Positions 45,553 through 55,274 of a DNA stretch of 64,000 nucleotides are shown in pieces. The position numbers and the translations under genes were made by a program. Every line of letters begins with the position of its first letter. The stretch's first letter is position 1. The stretch spans positions 1,798,001 to 1,862,000 of the forward strand of contig NZ_FOUX01000001.1 of NCBI RefSeq assembly GCF_900114995.1, read 5' to 3'. Source of the DNA: Chitinophaga sp. YR627. Lineage in GTDB: Bacteria; Bacteroidota; Bacteroidia; Chitinophagales; Chitinophagaceae. The notes beneath the pieces were generated by a model, which worked only from the letters and a program-made list of their open reading frames with translations, was not told the DNA's origin and made no database searches.

Positions 45553-47556
45553 ATGCGGATTGTCCGAACTAACTTATATACTTATATATATCTGGCCTCA
45601 TTATGTGTATGGACGAATTTTGTCTTTGCACAAAACAGTGAGCTGTCCACGCATCCCCAAAGGGATACCGTGCGTGTGCGCTTACTGAACGAGGAAGCCC
45701 GTAAGGCTTTTCCTAAAAATCCCGCCAGGACTGAGGAATATGCCCATGCCGCTATGGCGCTCAGTGACAGCCTTCATTTTAAACAGGGCATTATGTGGGC
45801 CACCCGTAATCTCGCATTGTCGGAAAATGGAAAGGGTAACCTAGAAAAACAACTCGATCTCACCATCAACGCCCTGAAAATTGCAGAAGAACTCAATGAC
45901 CTGCATGCAACAGGGATTCTCAATACAGATATCGGCAATATACTGGTAGAACAGGATCAACCCAGACAGGCATTACATTATCAGAAAAAAGCATTGCGTA
46001 TCAAACAATCACTGGGACAGCCTGGTGAAATTGCCAGAACGCTCAACAGCATTGGCAGTAGCTATATCAGGATGAATATGCCTGATTCTGCACTGCATTT
46101 TATGCTGGAATCTGAAAAGATAAAACTGGCCCTGAATGACCGCCAGGGGCTTGCTGTTACTTATGAGAACATTGGCCTGATCTACCTCCAGCAAAAGAAA
46201 TACGCGCTGGCACTCCCCTATTTCAATATTTCAGAGCAATATTACAAGGAATCCGATCACCTGAACGGATTGGTAAAATCACACCTGAATATCGGACTGG
46301 CACACACCATGCTGCATCACTATGAGGAAGCACAGCAACATCTGTCAGAAGCGGCGTTGTTAAACACCACCCTGAAGAACGCGAAAAACACGCTGGTCTA
46401 TCATAAGAACATGGCCACCCTGGATTCCGCCCGCGGAGATTATGCCGCCGCACTGGCTAATTTCAGGCAATTCAGCATCCTTAATGAAGAGATGTTTAGT
46501 CTGGAGAAAGCTAAATTCATTGCCAATACCAAAGAGAAATACGAAACAGAAAAGAAACAACACGAGAATAAGCTCCTCCGTAAGGAACAGCAGCTACATC
46601 TCGCCACCATCCACCAGCAACGCATTCTGGTGATTTTCTGCAGTATGCTCTTGCTCGGATTGTTCATCATCACCGCCGTATTGTACCTCATGTACAGACG
46701 TCAGCAGGACCTCTATAAACAGTTGAATCACCGGAATACACAGGTACAGCAGCAGAATATGATTATCCTGGAACAGAATACGGCCCTCGGCAACGGGAAC
46801 CAGGTCAAGGATAAAATATTCTCCGTGATTTCCCACGATCTGCGCTCTCCCCTGGCCATCCTGGAAGGTCTGCTGTTCCTGCTCAGAGATGAGAAAATGT
46901 CGGAGGAACAGTTCAGGATCTTCTCTCATGAACTTTGGCGGGATGTGAAAAATACAGCCTATATGATGGATAACCTCCTGCAATGGGCCAGTAGCCAGAT
47001 GAAGGGTATCCATGTTACGCCAGACGATTTTGACATCAGTAATATCCTGAAAAATGAGTTCGAATTATTGCAGTCATTAGCCCGTCAGAAGGAAATAACG
47101 TTGACGCACGAACTGCAGCGACCATTGATGGTCTATGCAGATCCTGATATGATCCGCCTGGTACTCCGAAACCTGATCAGCAATGCGATCAAATTCACGC
47201 CCATTAACGGAAGCGTTAGCATTAGCTATCTGCTGTTGCCTGAAAAGATTGAGATCGTTGTACAGGATACAGGTATCGGTATTGCGGTGGCAGATCAGGT
47301 GAAAGTATTCTCCAATATTTACTATTCTACCAGTGGCACACAGAATGAGAAAGGCTGTGGATTGGGGCTTCCGTTGTCAAAGGATTTCATTGAACGCAAC
47401 AATGGGAAGATCTGGTTTAACAGTGTCTTTGGTAAAGGCACCAGTTTCCATTTTACCCTGCCGCTCAGCGCGGAAGAAGAACCGTATAGCAGAGGGTATA
47501 CCATCATCGTAAAAGAAGGACAACAATACAGAGAAAACGTCCTGGGAAACAATTAA
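45553..47556 (+). CDS. Tetratricopeptide-repeat sensor histidine kinase
   Basis: 667 aa from the ATG at 45553, chosen because it starts a signal-like leader (MRIVRTNLYTYIYLASLCVWTNFVFAQ); an in-frame TTG lies at 45532. Residues ~40-330 are TPR repeats (LNTDIGNILVEQDQPRQALHYQKKALRI, AVTYENIGLIYLQQKKYALALPYF, SHLNIGLAHTMLHHYEEAQQHL) outside the membrane. One helix at ~355-378, a coiled coil, then HisKA SVISHDLRSPLAILEG (H428) and HATPase (LVLRNLISNAIKFT, DTGIGI, GLGLPLSK). No receiver and no neighbouring regulator: an orphan kinase. Overlaps the DUF4132 gene by 4 bp, tail to tail. Confidence 0.9.
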   Translation: MRIVRTNLYTYIYLASLCVWTNFVFAQNSELSTHPQRDTVRVRLLNEEARKAFPKNPARTEEYAHAAMALSDSLHFKQGIMWATRNLALSENGKGNLEKQLDLTINALKIAEELNDLHATGILNTDIGNILVEQDQPRQALHYQKKALRIKQSLGQPGEIARTLNSIGSSYIRMNMPDSALHFMLESEKIKLALNDRQGLAVTYENIGLIYLQQKKYALALPYFNISEQYYKESDHLNGLVKSHLNIGLAHTMLHHYEEAQQHLSEAALLNTTLKNAKNTLVYHKNMATLDSARGDYAAALANFRQFSILNEEMFSLEKAKFIANTKEKYETEKKQHENKLLRKEQQLHLATIHQQRILVIFCSMLLLGLFIITAVLYLMYRRQQDLYKQLNHRNTQVQQQNMIILEQNTALGNGNQVKDKIFSVISHDLRSPLAILEGLLFLLRDEKMSEEQFRIFSHELWRDVKNTAYMMDNLLQWASSQMKGIHVTPDDFDISNILKNEFELLQSLARQKEITLTHELQRPLMVYADPDMIRLVLRNLISNAIKFTPINGSVSISYLLLPEKIEIVVQDTGIGIAVADQVKVFSNIYYSTSGTQNEKGCGLGLPLSKDFIERNNGKIWFNSVFGKGTSFHFTLPLSAEEEPYSRGYTIIVKEGQQYRENVLGNN

Positions 47557-49412
47557 GGACGCTTATGTAACTCAGTCGTTCCGGCAGTGGCCACAAACAG
47601 GCCAATATCCCTTATCATCTCCGAAAAGACTACGGGCGGTACATCACCCAATGGCAATGGCTCTCCATCTTTATAAAAGTTGAGCAGGTCCGTCACAACA
47701 GTATCCTCCTCTTTTGTATCAGCAAAGAAATTTACCCGGATATCCCAGTCCGCCAGCGTGATATGCGGCACATAAGACCAGTTGTGTTCTGCTTTCTGAC
47801 GTAAAGTCCACCCCCGCTGTGTAATCACGTGTTTGAACTTCTGCCTGTTCAGCACATGACAGGCAAAACGGGAAGAGTAATAGCAATCTGCCAGCTCTTC
47901 ATTGCTGGGAGTATAGATCTTTCTGTTCACCTGTTCAAATGGCTGGTCAATATGGTGCCGGGACAAAAAACTACGCCACGCCCTGATCGTTTTCACCGGC
48001 TCATTCATCGGATGCCACAGCGTAACCTGCGTATCGGCACCAAGTATCAGCGGTTTGCCCAGATGATCAACAATATGTCCATCCATACAATAGCCGATCG
48101 TATGTTGTCCATTGTTCTGAAACCGCCATATCAACCGGTTAGCCAGCGTCTTCATCAGCGGATGTTCCAGATAGACAGCCCTCCAATGGGTATATTGCCA
48201 GGGATGTTGCCGTAAAAACGAACGTTCCAGGCGGATGGCATTCGCCGAAAGCGCATCATCAATTTCCCGTATCAGCCGTTTAAAATCCTTCAGGCCAGCA
48301 CTCTGTACCGCGGGTCCTTTCCCTGATTTTTTCCCATCTTTTTCCCAGGAAAGGGTCGGTTTACCGGAGTGCTGCAAGGTATAAACACCCGTCAGTTCTC
48401 CTACTGAGATCCGCAGACTTCCCTGCTGATCCAACCCGAAATCCGGCACCATATATTCATCCAGTTCATGCAGCGGCACACCATATTTCTGTGCCAGCGA
48501 CTGAAGTATCCTGTCAATACTTTTCAAGGTAGCAGCATGTCTGACCAGTCCACGGAGACGCGCGATCCTGCCCAGCGCCTGACTAAAAGGTAAACAGGTA
48601 AATGCATACAGACAAGCAGTACCGGTTTTGGCGGATAATGGTCCGGCGTTCCCTTTTTTCTTATAAGCCCAGGGCGCATATGCCTCCAGCAGATCCATCA
48701 GCGCCTTATTATCAGGTATTGCGCAGCACCAGATAAATGCCTTCAGCATATTGTGATTGATCGCGCTGAGATAGCTGATATTATAGTCTACAAAACTGTG
48801 TTTTCTACCTGCATGTATCGACATCATCTGCCCCTGGCAAAAGGATACCCAGTCCTTCATCCGCATGATAAAATAATCCGGATCGATCCTGTTCACCAAT
48901 ATCTTCGCCCTGTTCCACCATTTTAGGGCAGGCATATTACCTTCCCCTGCATTCAGACAATGTTCCACAAAAGACGTCCAGTACTCCTGCTGCCGCGTAC
49001 TCCGGATATTAGACAGAAATTCCACTACCAGAATCCCCAGCGGGTCCCTCCGGCTTACCAGCGGCTCCGGACCTCCATGCATCAATATATCGATCTGGAT
49101 ATTTACCCTATCCTCGGCCACCGTAACACTTTTCTTTTCAGAGGTATCCAATAGTTCAAGGCAATGCATCAGGGTTTCTGTCAACCGTCCTTTTTTATTC
49201 ACCTTGGACTGGATCAGCTTAAACAGTTCCTGGCGGGGAAACCACCAGTCATTCGTCCTTCTGAGCGTTGTTTCGTGCCATTGGAAGATAATATGGAAGC
49301 ATTGCTCATCCGACGTAAACACAGAAAGATATTTGATCAATCCCGCAGCATCAATGGCTTCGGGTAAATTGTCTGCCTGTATTTTTCCGATCCAGAAGTC
49401 TGTAAATTGCAT
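47553..49412 (-). CDS. DUF4132-domain protein
   Basis: 619 aa from the ATG at 49412 (MQFTDFWIGKIQ). The C-terminal half from ~265 is the DUF4132 domain (KTGTACLYAFTCLPFSQALGRIARLRGLVRHAATLKSIDRILQSLA, LERSFLRQHPWQYTHWRAVYLEHPLMKTLANRLIWRF). In other proteins this domain follows WGR and HEAT modules (MolR-like); here both are absent and the first ~250 residues are helical and unassigned. The biochemical activity is unknown. Confidence 0.75.
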   Translation of the reverse strand: MQFTDFWIGKIQADNLPEAIDAAGLIKYLSVFTSDEQCFHIIFQWHETTLRRTNDWWFPRQELFKLIQSKVNKKGRLTETLMHCLELLDTSEKKSVTVAEDRVNIQIDILMHGGPEPLVSRRDPLGILVVEFLSNIRSTRQQEYWTSFVEHCLNAGEGNMPALKWWNRAKILVNRIDPDYFIMRMKDWVSFCQGQMMSIHAGRKHSFVDYNISYLSAINHNMLKAFIWCCAIPDNKALMDLLEAYAPWAYKKKGNAGPLSAKTGTACLYAFTCLPFSQALGRIARLRGLVRHAATLKSIDRILQSLAQKYGVPLHELDEYMVPDFGLDQQGSLRISVGELTGVYTLQHSGKPTLSWEKDGKKSGKGPAVQSAGLKDFKRLIREIDDALSANAIRLERSFLRQHPWQYTHWRAVYLEHPLMKTLANRLIWRFQNNGQHTIGYCMDGHIVDHLGKPLILGADTQVTLWHPMNEPVKTIRAWRSFLSRHHIDQPFEQVNRKIYTPSNEELADCYYSSRFACHVLNRQKFKHVITQRGWTLRQKAEHNWSYVPHITLADWDIRVNFFADTKEEDTVVTDLLNFYKDGEPLPLGDVPPVVFSEMIRDIGLFVATAGTTELHKRP

Positions 49413-49583
49413 AGCTTCAATGATGTAGAGGTATAACAATGAGGGTGTCAGCGTCACCTAATTTATTAAAAAAGCAGGGATTAAAAAAAAGGAAGCTTTT
49501 CCTACGGATGAATCAGGCAGGGAAATTGTTATGATGGAAGGGTATTAAAATTTCTGTACTTTCGACATATAAACAAATAAAAT

Positions 49584-50450
49584 ATGCGCTGGCAAAACAG
49601 AAGATTAAGCGACAACGTAGAAGACCGTCGTGGTGGCGGCGGTGGTGGTGGAATGAGGAACATCGGCATTGGTGGTGGTATCGGTGGTATCATTATCATT
49701 GTTCTGGCCCTGCTATTCAACCAGGATCCCCAACAGGCTTTGCAATCCGTTCAACAAAGTACTGGCGGTGCTCAGCAGACTGAATCCAAAACCGTTACCA
49801 ATAACAGCGACGAGATTTCCCGGTTTGCATCGACTGTCCTGGCAGATACCGAAGACGTTTGGGAGAAGCTGTTTGCCGAAATGAATAAGCAATATAAAGA
49901 TCCAGGCATGGTACTGTATACAGACTATGACCAGTCTGGCTGTGGTGCAGCGCAATCTGCTATGGGCCCTTTTTATTGTCCTGCAGATGAGAAGGTTTAC
50001 CTTGATCTCAGTTTCTTCAATGAAATGGAGCAGCGTTTCAAAGTAGCAGGCGACTTCGCTATGGCTTACGTGATCGCGCATGAAGTGGGTCACCATGTAC
50101 AAAATCTCCTTGGTACCAGCCGTAAAGTACAGGCGATGCGTTCTCAGATCAGCGAGCGTGAATACAATAAATTATCTGTTAAGCTTGAATTGCAGGCGGA
50201 TTTTCTGGCAGGTGTCTGGGCGCATCATGCACAGAAAATGCAGAATATCCTTGAAGCAGGTGACATTGAAGAGGCTTTGAATGCAGCCAGTGCTGTGGGT
50301 GACGATGCTCTGCAAAAAGCTGCTTCCGGGCATGTTGTTCCGGATGCTTTTACGCATGGTACGTCTGCGCAGCGTATGAAGTGGTTCAAGAGAGGTTTCG
50401 AAACCGGTGATGTTAAACAAGGTGACACGTTTAATGCGACAGATCTTTAA
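49584..50450 (+). CDS. Neutral zinc metallopeptidase, YpfJ/KPN_02809 type
   Basis: 288 aa. N-terminal cytoplasmic stretch RRGGGGGGGMRN, one membrane helix (~34-44), then a periplasmic zincin domain: HEVGHHVQ (H166, H170, catalytic E167), CGAAQSAMGPFYCPADEKVYLDL. Length and motifs fit the ypfJ family, whose substrate is not known. The glycine run before the membrane helix is a family feature. Followed by a terminator. Confidence 0.9.
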   Translation: MRWQNRRLSDNVEDRRGGGGGGGMRNIGIGGGIGGIIIIVLALLFNQDPQQALQSVQQSTGGAQQTESKTVTNNSDEISRFASTVLADTEDVWEKLFAEMNKQYKDPGMVLYTDYDQSGCGAAQSAMGPFYCPADEKVYLDLSFFNEMEQRFKVAGDFAMAYVIAHEVGHHVQNLLGTSRKVQAMRSQISEREYNKLSVKLELQADFLAGVWAHHAQKMQNILEAGDIEEALNAASAVGDDALQKAASGHVVPDAFTHGTSAQRMKWFKRGFETGDVKQGDTFNATDL

Positions 50451-50458
50451 TATTCTTT

Positions 50459-50487
50459 AAGCCGTCTCTTTTGAGGCGGCTTTTTTC
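50459..50487 (+). terminator. Terminator after the zinc peptidase gene
   Basis: AAGCCGTCTC (50459-50468) / GAGGCGGCTT (50473-50482), TTTT loop, then a T-run. Confidence 0.85.
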
Positions 50488-50737
50488 TTCTCTTTTTCCC
50501 TCCTTTGCGTTCTGCATTTATCTCCTTGCGTTTCCTCTATAGCTATCTGATAAAGCGTTTTACCTGCTTCTTGTTTTGTTACATTTCTTCCTTTGTGCTT
50601 CGTTTTTATCACTTTCAGCTATTGAAGCTAATGATCGTTTGATTTTGCGCTTCATGGCTTAAAATTCCTCTTTTTGCTGCCTTGTCTTTAGGGTTGAAAG
50701 TCTGTTGTTATCCATTATATTTTCCGATTCTGGATTT

Positions 50738-51600
50738 CCTTGTTTGCAATTGTCATTCGCTTTTTAATGCTGGGGTCTTACGCTGCGGTTTCAGATGGGA
50801 CCTCTGGCTGACGCTCTTTGAAGTTCACATGCATGGGGCTTGAGGAGGGCGTGTTGGGCCTGGGAATATCTATTGAACGTCTATCAGGCGGGCGGGCGTA
50901 CTTCAAATAGCTAAGGCCAGGGTCTCCATCTGAAATCCTTCGCTGTGAAGAGACTGTCGATTTTCTATAGTGTTTCTGTCAATAGTGTCTTACGTGATAG
51001 TGGTTATTCTTATGGATGTGATCGACTATTCTGTTCTTGCTGGTTTGATTTTGGGCAATCCTTGTTTGCAATTGTCATTCGCTTTTTAATATCTGGGGCT
51101 TACGCTGCGGTTTCAGATGGGACCTCTGGCTGACGCTCTTTGAAGTGCACATGCATGGGGCTTGGGAAGGGCGTGTTGGGCCTGGGAATATCTATTGAAC
51201 TTCTATCAGGCGGTTCGGCGTACTTCAAATAGCTAAGGCCAGGGTCTCCATCTGAAATCCTTCGCTGTGAAGAGACTGTCGATTTTCTATAGTGTTTCTG
51301 TCAATAGTGTCTTACGTGATAGTGGTTATTCTTATGGATGTGATCGACTATTCTGTTCTTGCTGGTTTGATTTTGGGCAATCCTTGTTTGCAATTGTCAT
51401 TCGCTTTTTAATATCTGGGGCTTACGCTGCGGTTTCAGATGGGACCTCTGGCTGACGCTCTTTGAAGTGCACATGCATGGGGCTTGGGAAGGGCGTGTTG
51501 GGCCTGGGAATATCTATTGAACTTCTATCAGGCGGTTCGGCGTACTTCAAATAGCTAAGGCCAGGGTCTCCATCTGAAATCCTTCGCTGTGAAGAGACTA
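50738..51600. repeat. 322-bp tandem repeat, 2.7 copies, each with a long hairpin
   Basis: CCTTGTTTGCAATTGTCATTCG begins copies at 50738, 51060 and 51382 (period 322); the third stops near 51600. Copies 2 and 3 are identical as far as I compared them; copy 1 differs at scattered bases. Each copy contains a ~152-bp imperfect hairpin (50787-50938, 51109-51260, 51431-51582) with TTTCAGATGG/CCATCTGAAA at its base. Confidence 0.9.
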
Positions 51601-51784
51601 TCAACTTTCAATAATGTCATAAAAGATTGACAGACTATTCATTACTATAGTGATAGATACAGATAGATTTCCAATAAATAATAACCTAATCAATGACAGT
51701 GAATATCAATACGATAATGACAATTATCTATCGTTCAACAGACTACTACAATTCAGTGGCTATTGGCTAAACGACAGGCCTGAT

Positions 51785-51948
51785 CTGCGGAGGGGTTGAG
51801 GTGGAGACAAAGGGCCTTAGCCCTTTTCGAGCCTGCGCCGCCTGACAGGGGTTCAATCAACCATCCCATCGCCCAACACGACCTCCCACCGCCCAATAGC
51901 AGGCCTCGAAAAAGGGCGTCAGCCCGGCGTCCCACCTCAACCTGCAGC
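51785..51948. repeat. Diverged inverted copy of the hairpin element
   Basis: Aligns to the reverse complement of the 322-bp unit: shared TGGAGAC, GGCCTTAGC, CCGCCTGA, TTCAAT, GCCCAACACG and GCGTCAGCC in the same order. Arms GGTTGAGGTGG (51794-51804) and CCACCTCAACC (51932-51942) pair perfectly although the sequence differs from the other copies. Confidence 0.75.
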
Positions 51949-52061
51949 AAGACGCCCGACATCTGCCTTAACATAATCCAAACAGGCAACAGCAAAAACT
52001 GACAATATAAACCCGAAGACAGACAAATCTCTCCGTACCTTAATTTCCGTAACTTTACAGC

Positions 52062-52904
52062 ATGCCCAACCCTGCTATTTCTTACACACGCATAACAAGA
52101 GTACAGGATACAATTGTTACTGCAACAGAAGACGCGCTTGCCGCAGAAGAACCGCTGGAAATACAGCTGATCTACGGCCCCGCAGCTGACAGACAGCAAC
52201 AAAGCATCTCTGTCACGATGCGTACGCCAGGTCGGGATCCCGAACTGGCAACAGGCTTCCTCTTTACCGAAGGGATCATCCGGGGAGATGAAGATATTAA
52301 GGCCATCAGCTCTGAAAGTGAGGTAACGAATACGATACTCGTAAGCCTGCACGAACAGGTATGTCCCGTATTGAAAACAACACAGCGTAACTTCGTGTCC
52401 AATGCAGGCTGCGGCGTATGTGGAAAGACCGACATTGCTTCCATTTATACACCTGTTGCAAAAGAGACATCGAATGGCAGCACGACTAAATGGTCTTCCG
52501 CAATGATCACCAGACTACCAGATATGTTAAGAAAACAGCAACAGCTATTTGATGACACCGGTGGTATTCACGCAGCAGCACTGTTTGATAGAGCAGCGAA
52601 CTTATTACTGATGCGCGAAGATATCGGCAGACATAACGCCGTCGACAAACTGATCGGAGCAGCTTTGCAGCAAAAGCTTTTCCCGATGGATCAATATCTG
52701 CTGCTCCTTAGCGGACGTGCAGGATTTGAGCTGATCCAGAAAGCAGCAATGGCAGGCATCAAAGTGATAGCTGCTGTGGGTGCACCATCAGGAATGGCTG
52801 TAAAGATGACCGGAGAATGGGATATCACCCTGATAGGCTTTCTCAGACAACAACGATTTAACATCTATACCGGAGAACAAAGGATCATTATTGCGAATGA
52901 GTAA
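52062..52904 (+). CDS. fdhD: Formate dehydrogenase accessory sulfurtransferase FdhD
   Basis: 280 aa. The conserved SNAGCGVCGK with catalytic Cys117 and Cys120 is present, as are RTPGRDPELATGFLFTEGII near the N-terminus and REDIGRHNAVDKLIGAAL and LLLSGRAGFELIQKAAMAGI toward the C-terminus. FdhD passes sulfur from a cysteine desulfurase to the molybdenum cofactor of formate dehydrogenase-type enzymes. The molybdopterin oxidoreductase 60 bp downstream is its natural client. Confidence 0.92.
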   Translation: MPNPAISYTRITRVQDTIVTATEDALAAEEPLEIQLIYGPAADRQQQSISVTMRTPGRDPELATGFLFTEGIIRGDEDIKAISSESEVTNTILVSLHEQVCPVLKTTQRNFVSNAGCGVCGKTDIASIYTPVAKETSNGSTTKWSSAMITRLPDMLRKQQQLFDDTGGIHAAALFDRAANLLLMREDIGRHNAVDKLIGAALQQKLFPMDQYLLLLSGRAGFELIQKAAMAGIKVIAAVGAPSGMAVKMTGEWDITLIGFLRQQRFNIYTGEQRIIIANE

Positions 52905-52964
52905 GTCTGCATAAACTGACTACCTTTTCGTTTATATATAAATACGCAATAGAAACAAGCTTCC

Positions 52965-55274
52965 ATGAGCAACGAATACACCGACGCTTCTCAGAATCCT
53001 GAACATTTTACAGGACACGTCCGTCTCGGCAAACCCAAAACAGCTGCCGCCGGTATACCAGCCGTAATATCCAGCGCAAAACATATCCTGCAGGAAATGA
53101 ATGCCGTACGCGGTATGAAAGCGCTCTTAAAACTCAATCAGAAAAGCGGATTCGACTGCCCCGGTTGCGCATGGCCCGACCCGGATGATGAACGCTCTTC
53201 TATTGCGGAATACTGTGAGAATGGCGCAAAAGCCGTGGCGGAAGAAGCGACGAGTAAGAAACTGGATGCGGCCTTCTTTGCGAAAAACAGTATCGCTGAT
53301 CTCGCAGGACTAACAGACTATGAGATCGGCAAAAAAGGACGTGTAGCGCAACCCGTATACCTGGCGCCAGGAGCAACACATTACCAGCCCATTTCCTGGG
53401 ATGATGCCTTCGGTAAGATAGCACAACACCTGAAAGGACTCTCCTCGCCCGATGAAGCGATCTTCTATACCTCCGGCCGCACAAGCAATGAAGCTGCTTT
53501 TTTATATCAGTTGTTTGTAAGGGAATATGGCACCAACAACCTGCCCGATTGCTCCAACATGTGCCATGAATCCAGCGGCGTAGCCTTATCTGATACATTA
53601 GGTATTGGTAAAGGTTCGGTGACGCTGGATGACCTCTATCAGGCGGAAGTGATCATTATACTCGGACAAAATCCTGGTACGAATCACCCGCGTATGCTGA
53701 CTGCCCTGCAAAAAGCAAAGAAAAACGGCGTACAGATCATCTCTGTAAACCCATTACCAGAGACCGGACTGCTGAACTTTATGAATCCGCAGACAGTGAA
53801 AGGTATGCTGCATATCCCGACACACCTGACCGATCTCTTTTTGCAGGTAAAGATCAACGGAGATATGGCGCTGTTACAGGCTATCGCCCTGCTGCTGCTG
53901 CAGGAAGAAGAGAAACAACCGGGATCCGTATTTGATAATCAGTTCATTCAGCTTAATACAAACGGATATGATGCCTATATACAGCATATCCGCCAACAGC
54001 AACTGGAAAACTTATCTGAGGCTGCGGGTATATCCATAGAACAGATCCAGGAAGCCGCCAGTATGCTGATGCATAAAAAGAAGATCGTAGCCTGCTGGGC
54101 CATGGGACTCACACAGCATAAAAATGCGGTTGACACGATCAAGGAGGTCGTGAATCTACTACTACTGAAAGGAAGTGTCGGCAAACCCGGCGCGGGCACC
54201 TGCCCCGTACGTGGACATAGCAATGTACAGGGCGACCGAACCATGGGTATCTATGAAAAACCCCCAGAAGTCTTACTCAATGGCATTCGTTCCGTATACG
54301 GTTTTGAACCACCGCGTAAACATGGATATGATACCGTACATGCCATCCGGGCGATGCGCGACGGTAAAGCAAAAGTATTCTTTGCAATGGGTGGTAATTT
54401 TCTGTCTGCCACACCAGATACCGAAGTAACGGCGCAGGCACTACGGAACTGCGCACTCACCGTACAGGTCTCTACAAAACTGAACCGCAGTCACCTGGTA
54501 CACGGACAGGAAGCCATTATCCTGCCTACCCTGGGAAGAAGCGATCAGGACCTCCAACAGGGAGAAAAACAGTTTGTGACCTGTGAGAACTCTATGGGCG
54601 TCATTCAGATGTCCAAAGGAAATTTACAGCCGGTCTCCGATCAGTTACTGAGCGAACCTGTCATCGTCTGCAAACTCGCACTGGCTACTTTGGGAGCACA
54701 GTCAAAGGTCAACTGGCAGCATTACATGCGTCACTATGATTACATCCGCGAGGATATCGAAAAAGTGATCCCGGGATTTAATAATTATAATACCCGCGTC
54801 AGAAAGCCCGGCGGATTCTATCTGCCAAATAATGCCCGTAACGGGAAATTCAATACCACAACCGGTAAGGCTAATTTCAATGTCGCCACGATCATCAAAC
54901 AGGAACTGGCGGCAGATGAATACATGATGATGACCATCCGTAGCCATGATCAGTTCAATACAACGATCTACGGACTGGACGACCGCTATCGCGGTATCTA
55001 CCAGGAAAGAAGGGTGATCCTGATGAATGCAAAGGACATAAAGGCTGCCGGATTACAGGCAAACGATGTCGTTGATCTGATCAATAATTTCGAAGGACAG
55101 GAAAGGATCGTACATAAGTTTCTGGTAGTGGAATACAGCATCCCGGAAAAATGTACTGCTACCTACTTCCCGGAGACAAACGCACTCGTGCCGCTCAATA
55201 GTGTCGCCGACAGAAGTAATACGCCTACCTCCAAACTGGTGATCATTAAAGTGCGGAAATCATCTGAATTGTAA
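52965..55274 (+). CDS. YdeP-type molybdopterin oxidoreductase
   Basis: 769 aa of the FdhF/YdeP family. N-terminal FDCPGCAWPD (C65, C68) is the family mark; NLPDCSNMCHESSGVALSDTLGIGKGSVTLDDLY and GQNPGTNHPRML belong to the bis-MGD-binding domains; the C-terminal molydop_binding domain has FNTTIYGLDDRYRGIYQERRVILMNAKD. No selenocysteine site and no N-terminal CxxCxxxC iron-sulfur motif are seen. It probably oxidises or reduces a small substrate; YdeP is linked to acid resistance in E. coli, formate use here is not certain. Operon with fdhD. Confidence 0.88.
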   Translation: MSNEYTDASQNPEHFTGHVRLGKPKTAAAGIPAVISSAKHILQEMNAVRGMKALLKLNQKSGFDCPGCAWPDPDDERSSIAEYCENGAKAVAEEATSKKLDAAFFAKNSIADLAGLTDYEIGKKGRVAQPVYLAPGATHYQPISWDDAFGKIAQHLKGLSSPDEAIFYTSGRTSNEAAFLYQLFVREYGTNNLPDCSNMCHESSGVALSDTLGIGKGSVTLDDLYQAEVIIILGQNPGTNHPRMLTALQKAKKNGVQIISVNPLPETGLLNFMNPQTVKGMLHIPTHLTDLFLQVKINGDMALLQAIALLLLQEEEKQPGSVFDNQFIQLNTNGYDAYIQHIRQQQLENLSEAAGISIEQIQEAASMLMHKKKIVACWAMGLTQHKNAVDTIKEVVNLLLLKGSVGKPGAGTCPVRGHSNVQGDRTMGIYEKPPEVLLNGIRSVYGFEPPRKHGYDTVHAIRAMRDGKAKVFFAMGGNFLSATPDTEVTAQALRNCALTVQVSTKLNRSHLVHGQEAIILPTLGRSDQDLQQGEKQFVTCENSMGVIQMSKGNLQPVSDQLLSEPVIVCKLALATLGAQSKVNWQHYMRHYDYIREDIEKVIPGFNNYNTRVRKPGGFYLPNNARNGKFNTTTGKANFNVATIIKQELAADEYMMMTIRSHDQFNTTIYGLDDRYRGIYQERRVILMNAKDIKAAGLQANDVVDLINNFEGQERIVHKFLVVEYSIPEKCTATYFPETNALVPLNSVADRSNTPTSKLVIIKVRKSSEL

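Larger units (their letters stand above)
50488..52061. other. 1.6-kb gene-free region with large structured repeats
   Basis: No real coding frame; the 62-codon ORFs repeated at 50945 and 51267 are created by the repeat itself. The region holds 2.7 copies of a 322-bp tandem repeat and a diverged inverted element at 51785-51948. T-rich stretches on the left half carry no recognisable gene. Confidence 0.7.

Noticed and set aside
50945..51455. Two identical 62-codon ORFs (50945-51133 and 51267-51455)
   Set aside because: They are produced by the 322-bp repeat and overlap the hairpin; no start signal or protein-like composition.
51753..52352. 199-codon minus-strand ORF over the diverged hairpin element
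   Set aside because: It runs antisense to fdhD and through the repeat element; cysteine/arginine-rich shadow translation, not a gene.
52965..55274. Selenocysteine-containing formate dehydrogenase
   Set aside because: The reading frame has no in-frame TGA at the active site and matches the YdeP branch rather than FdhF.
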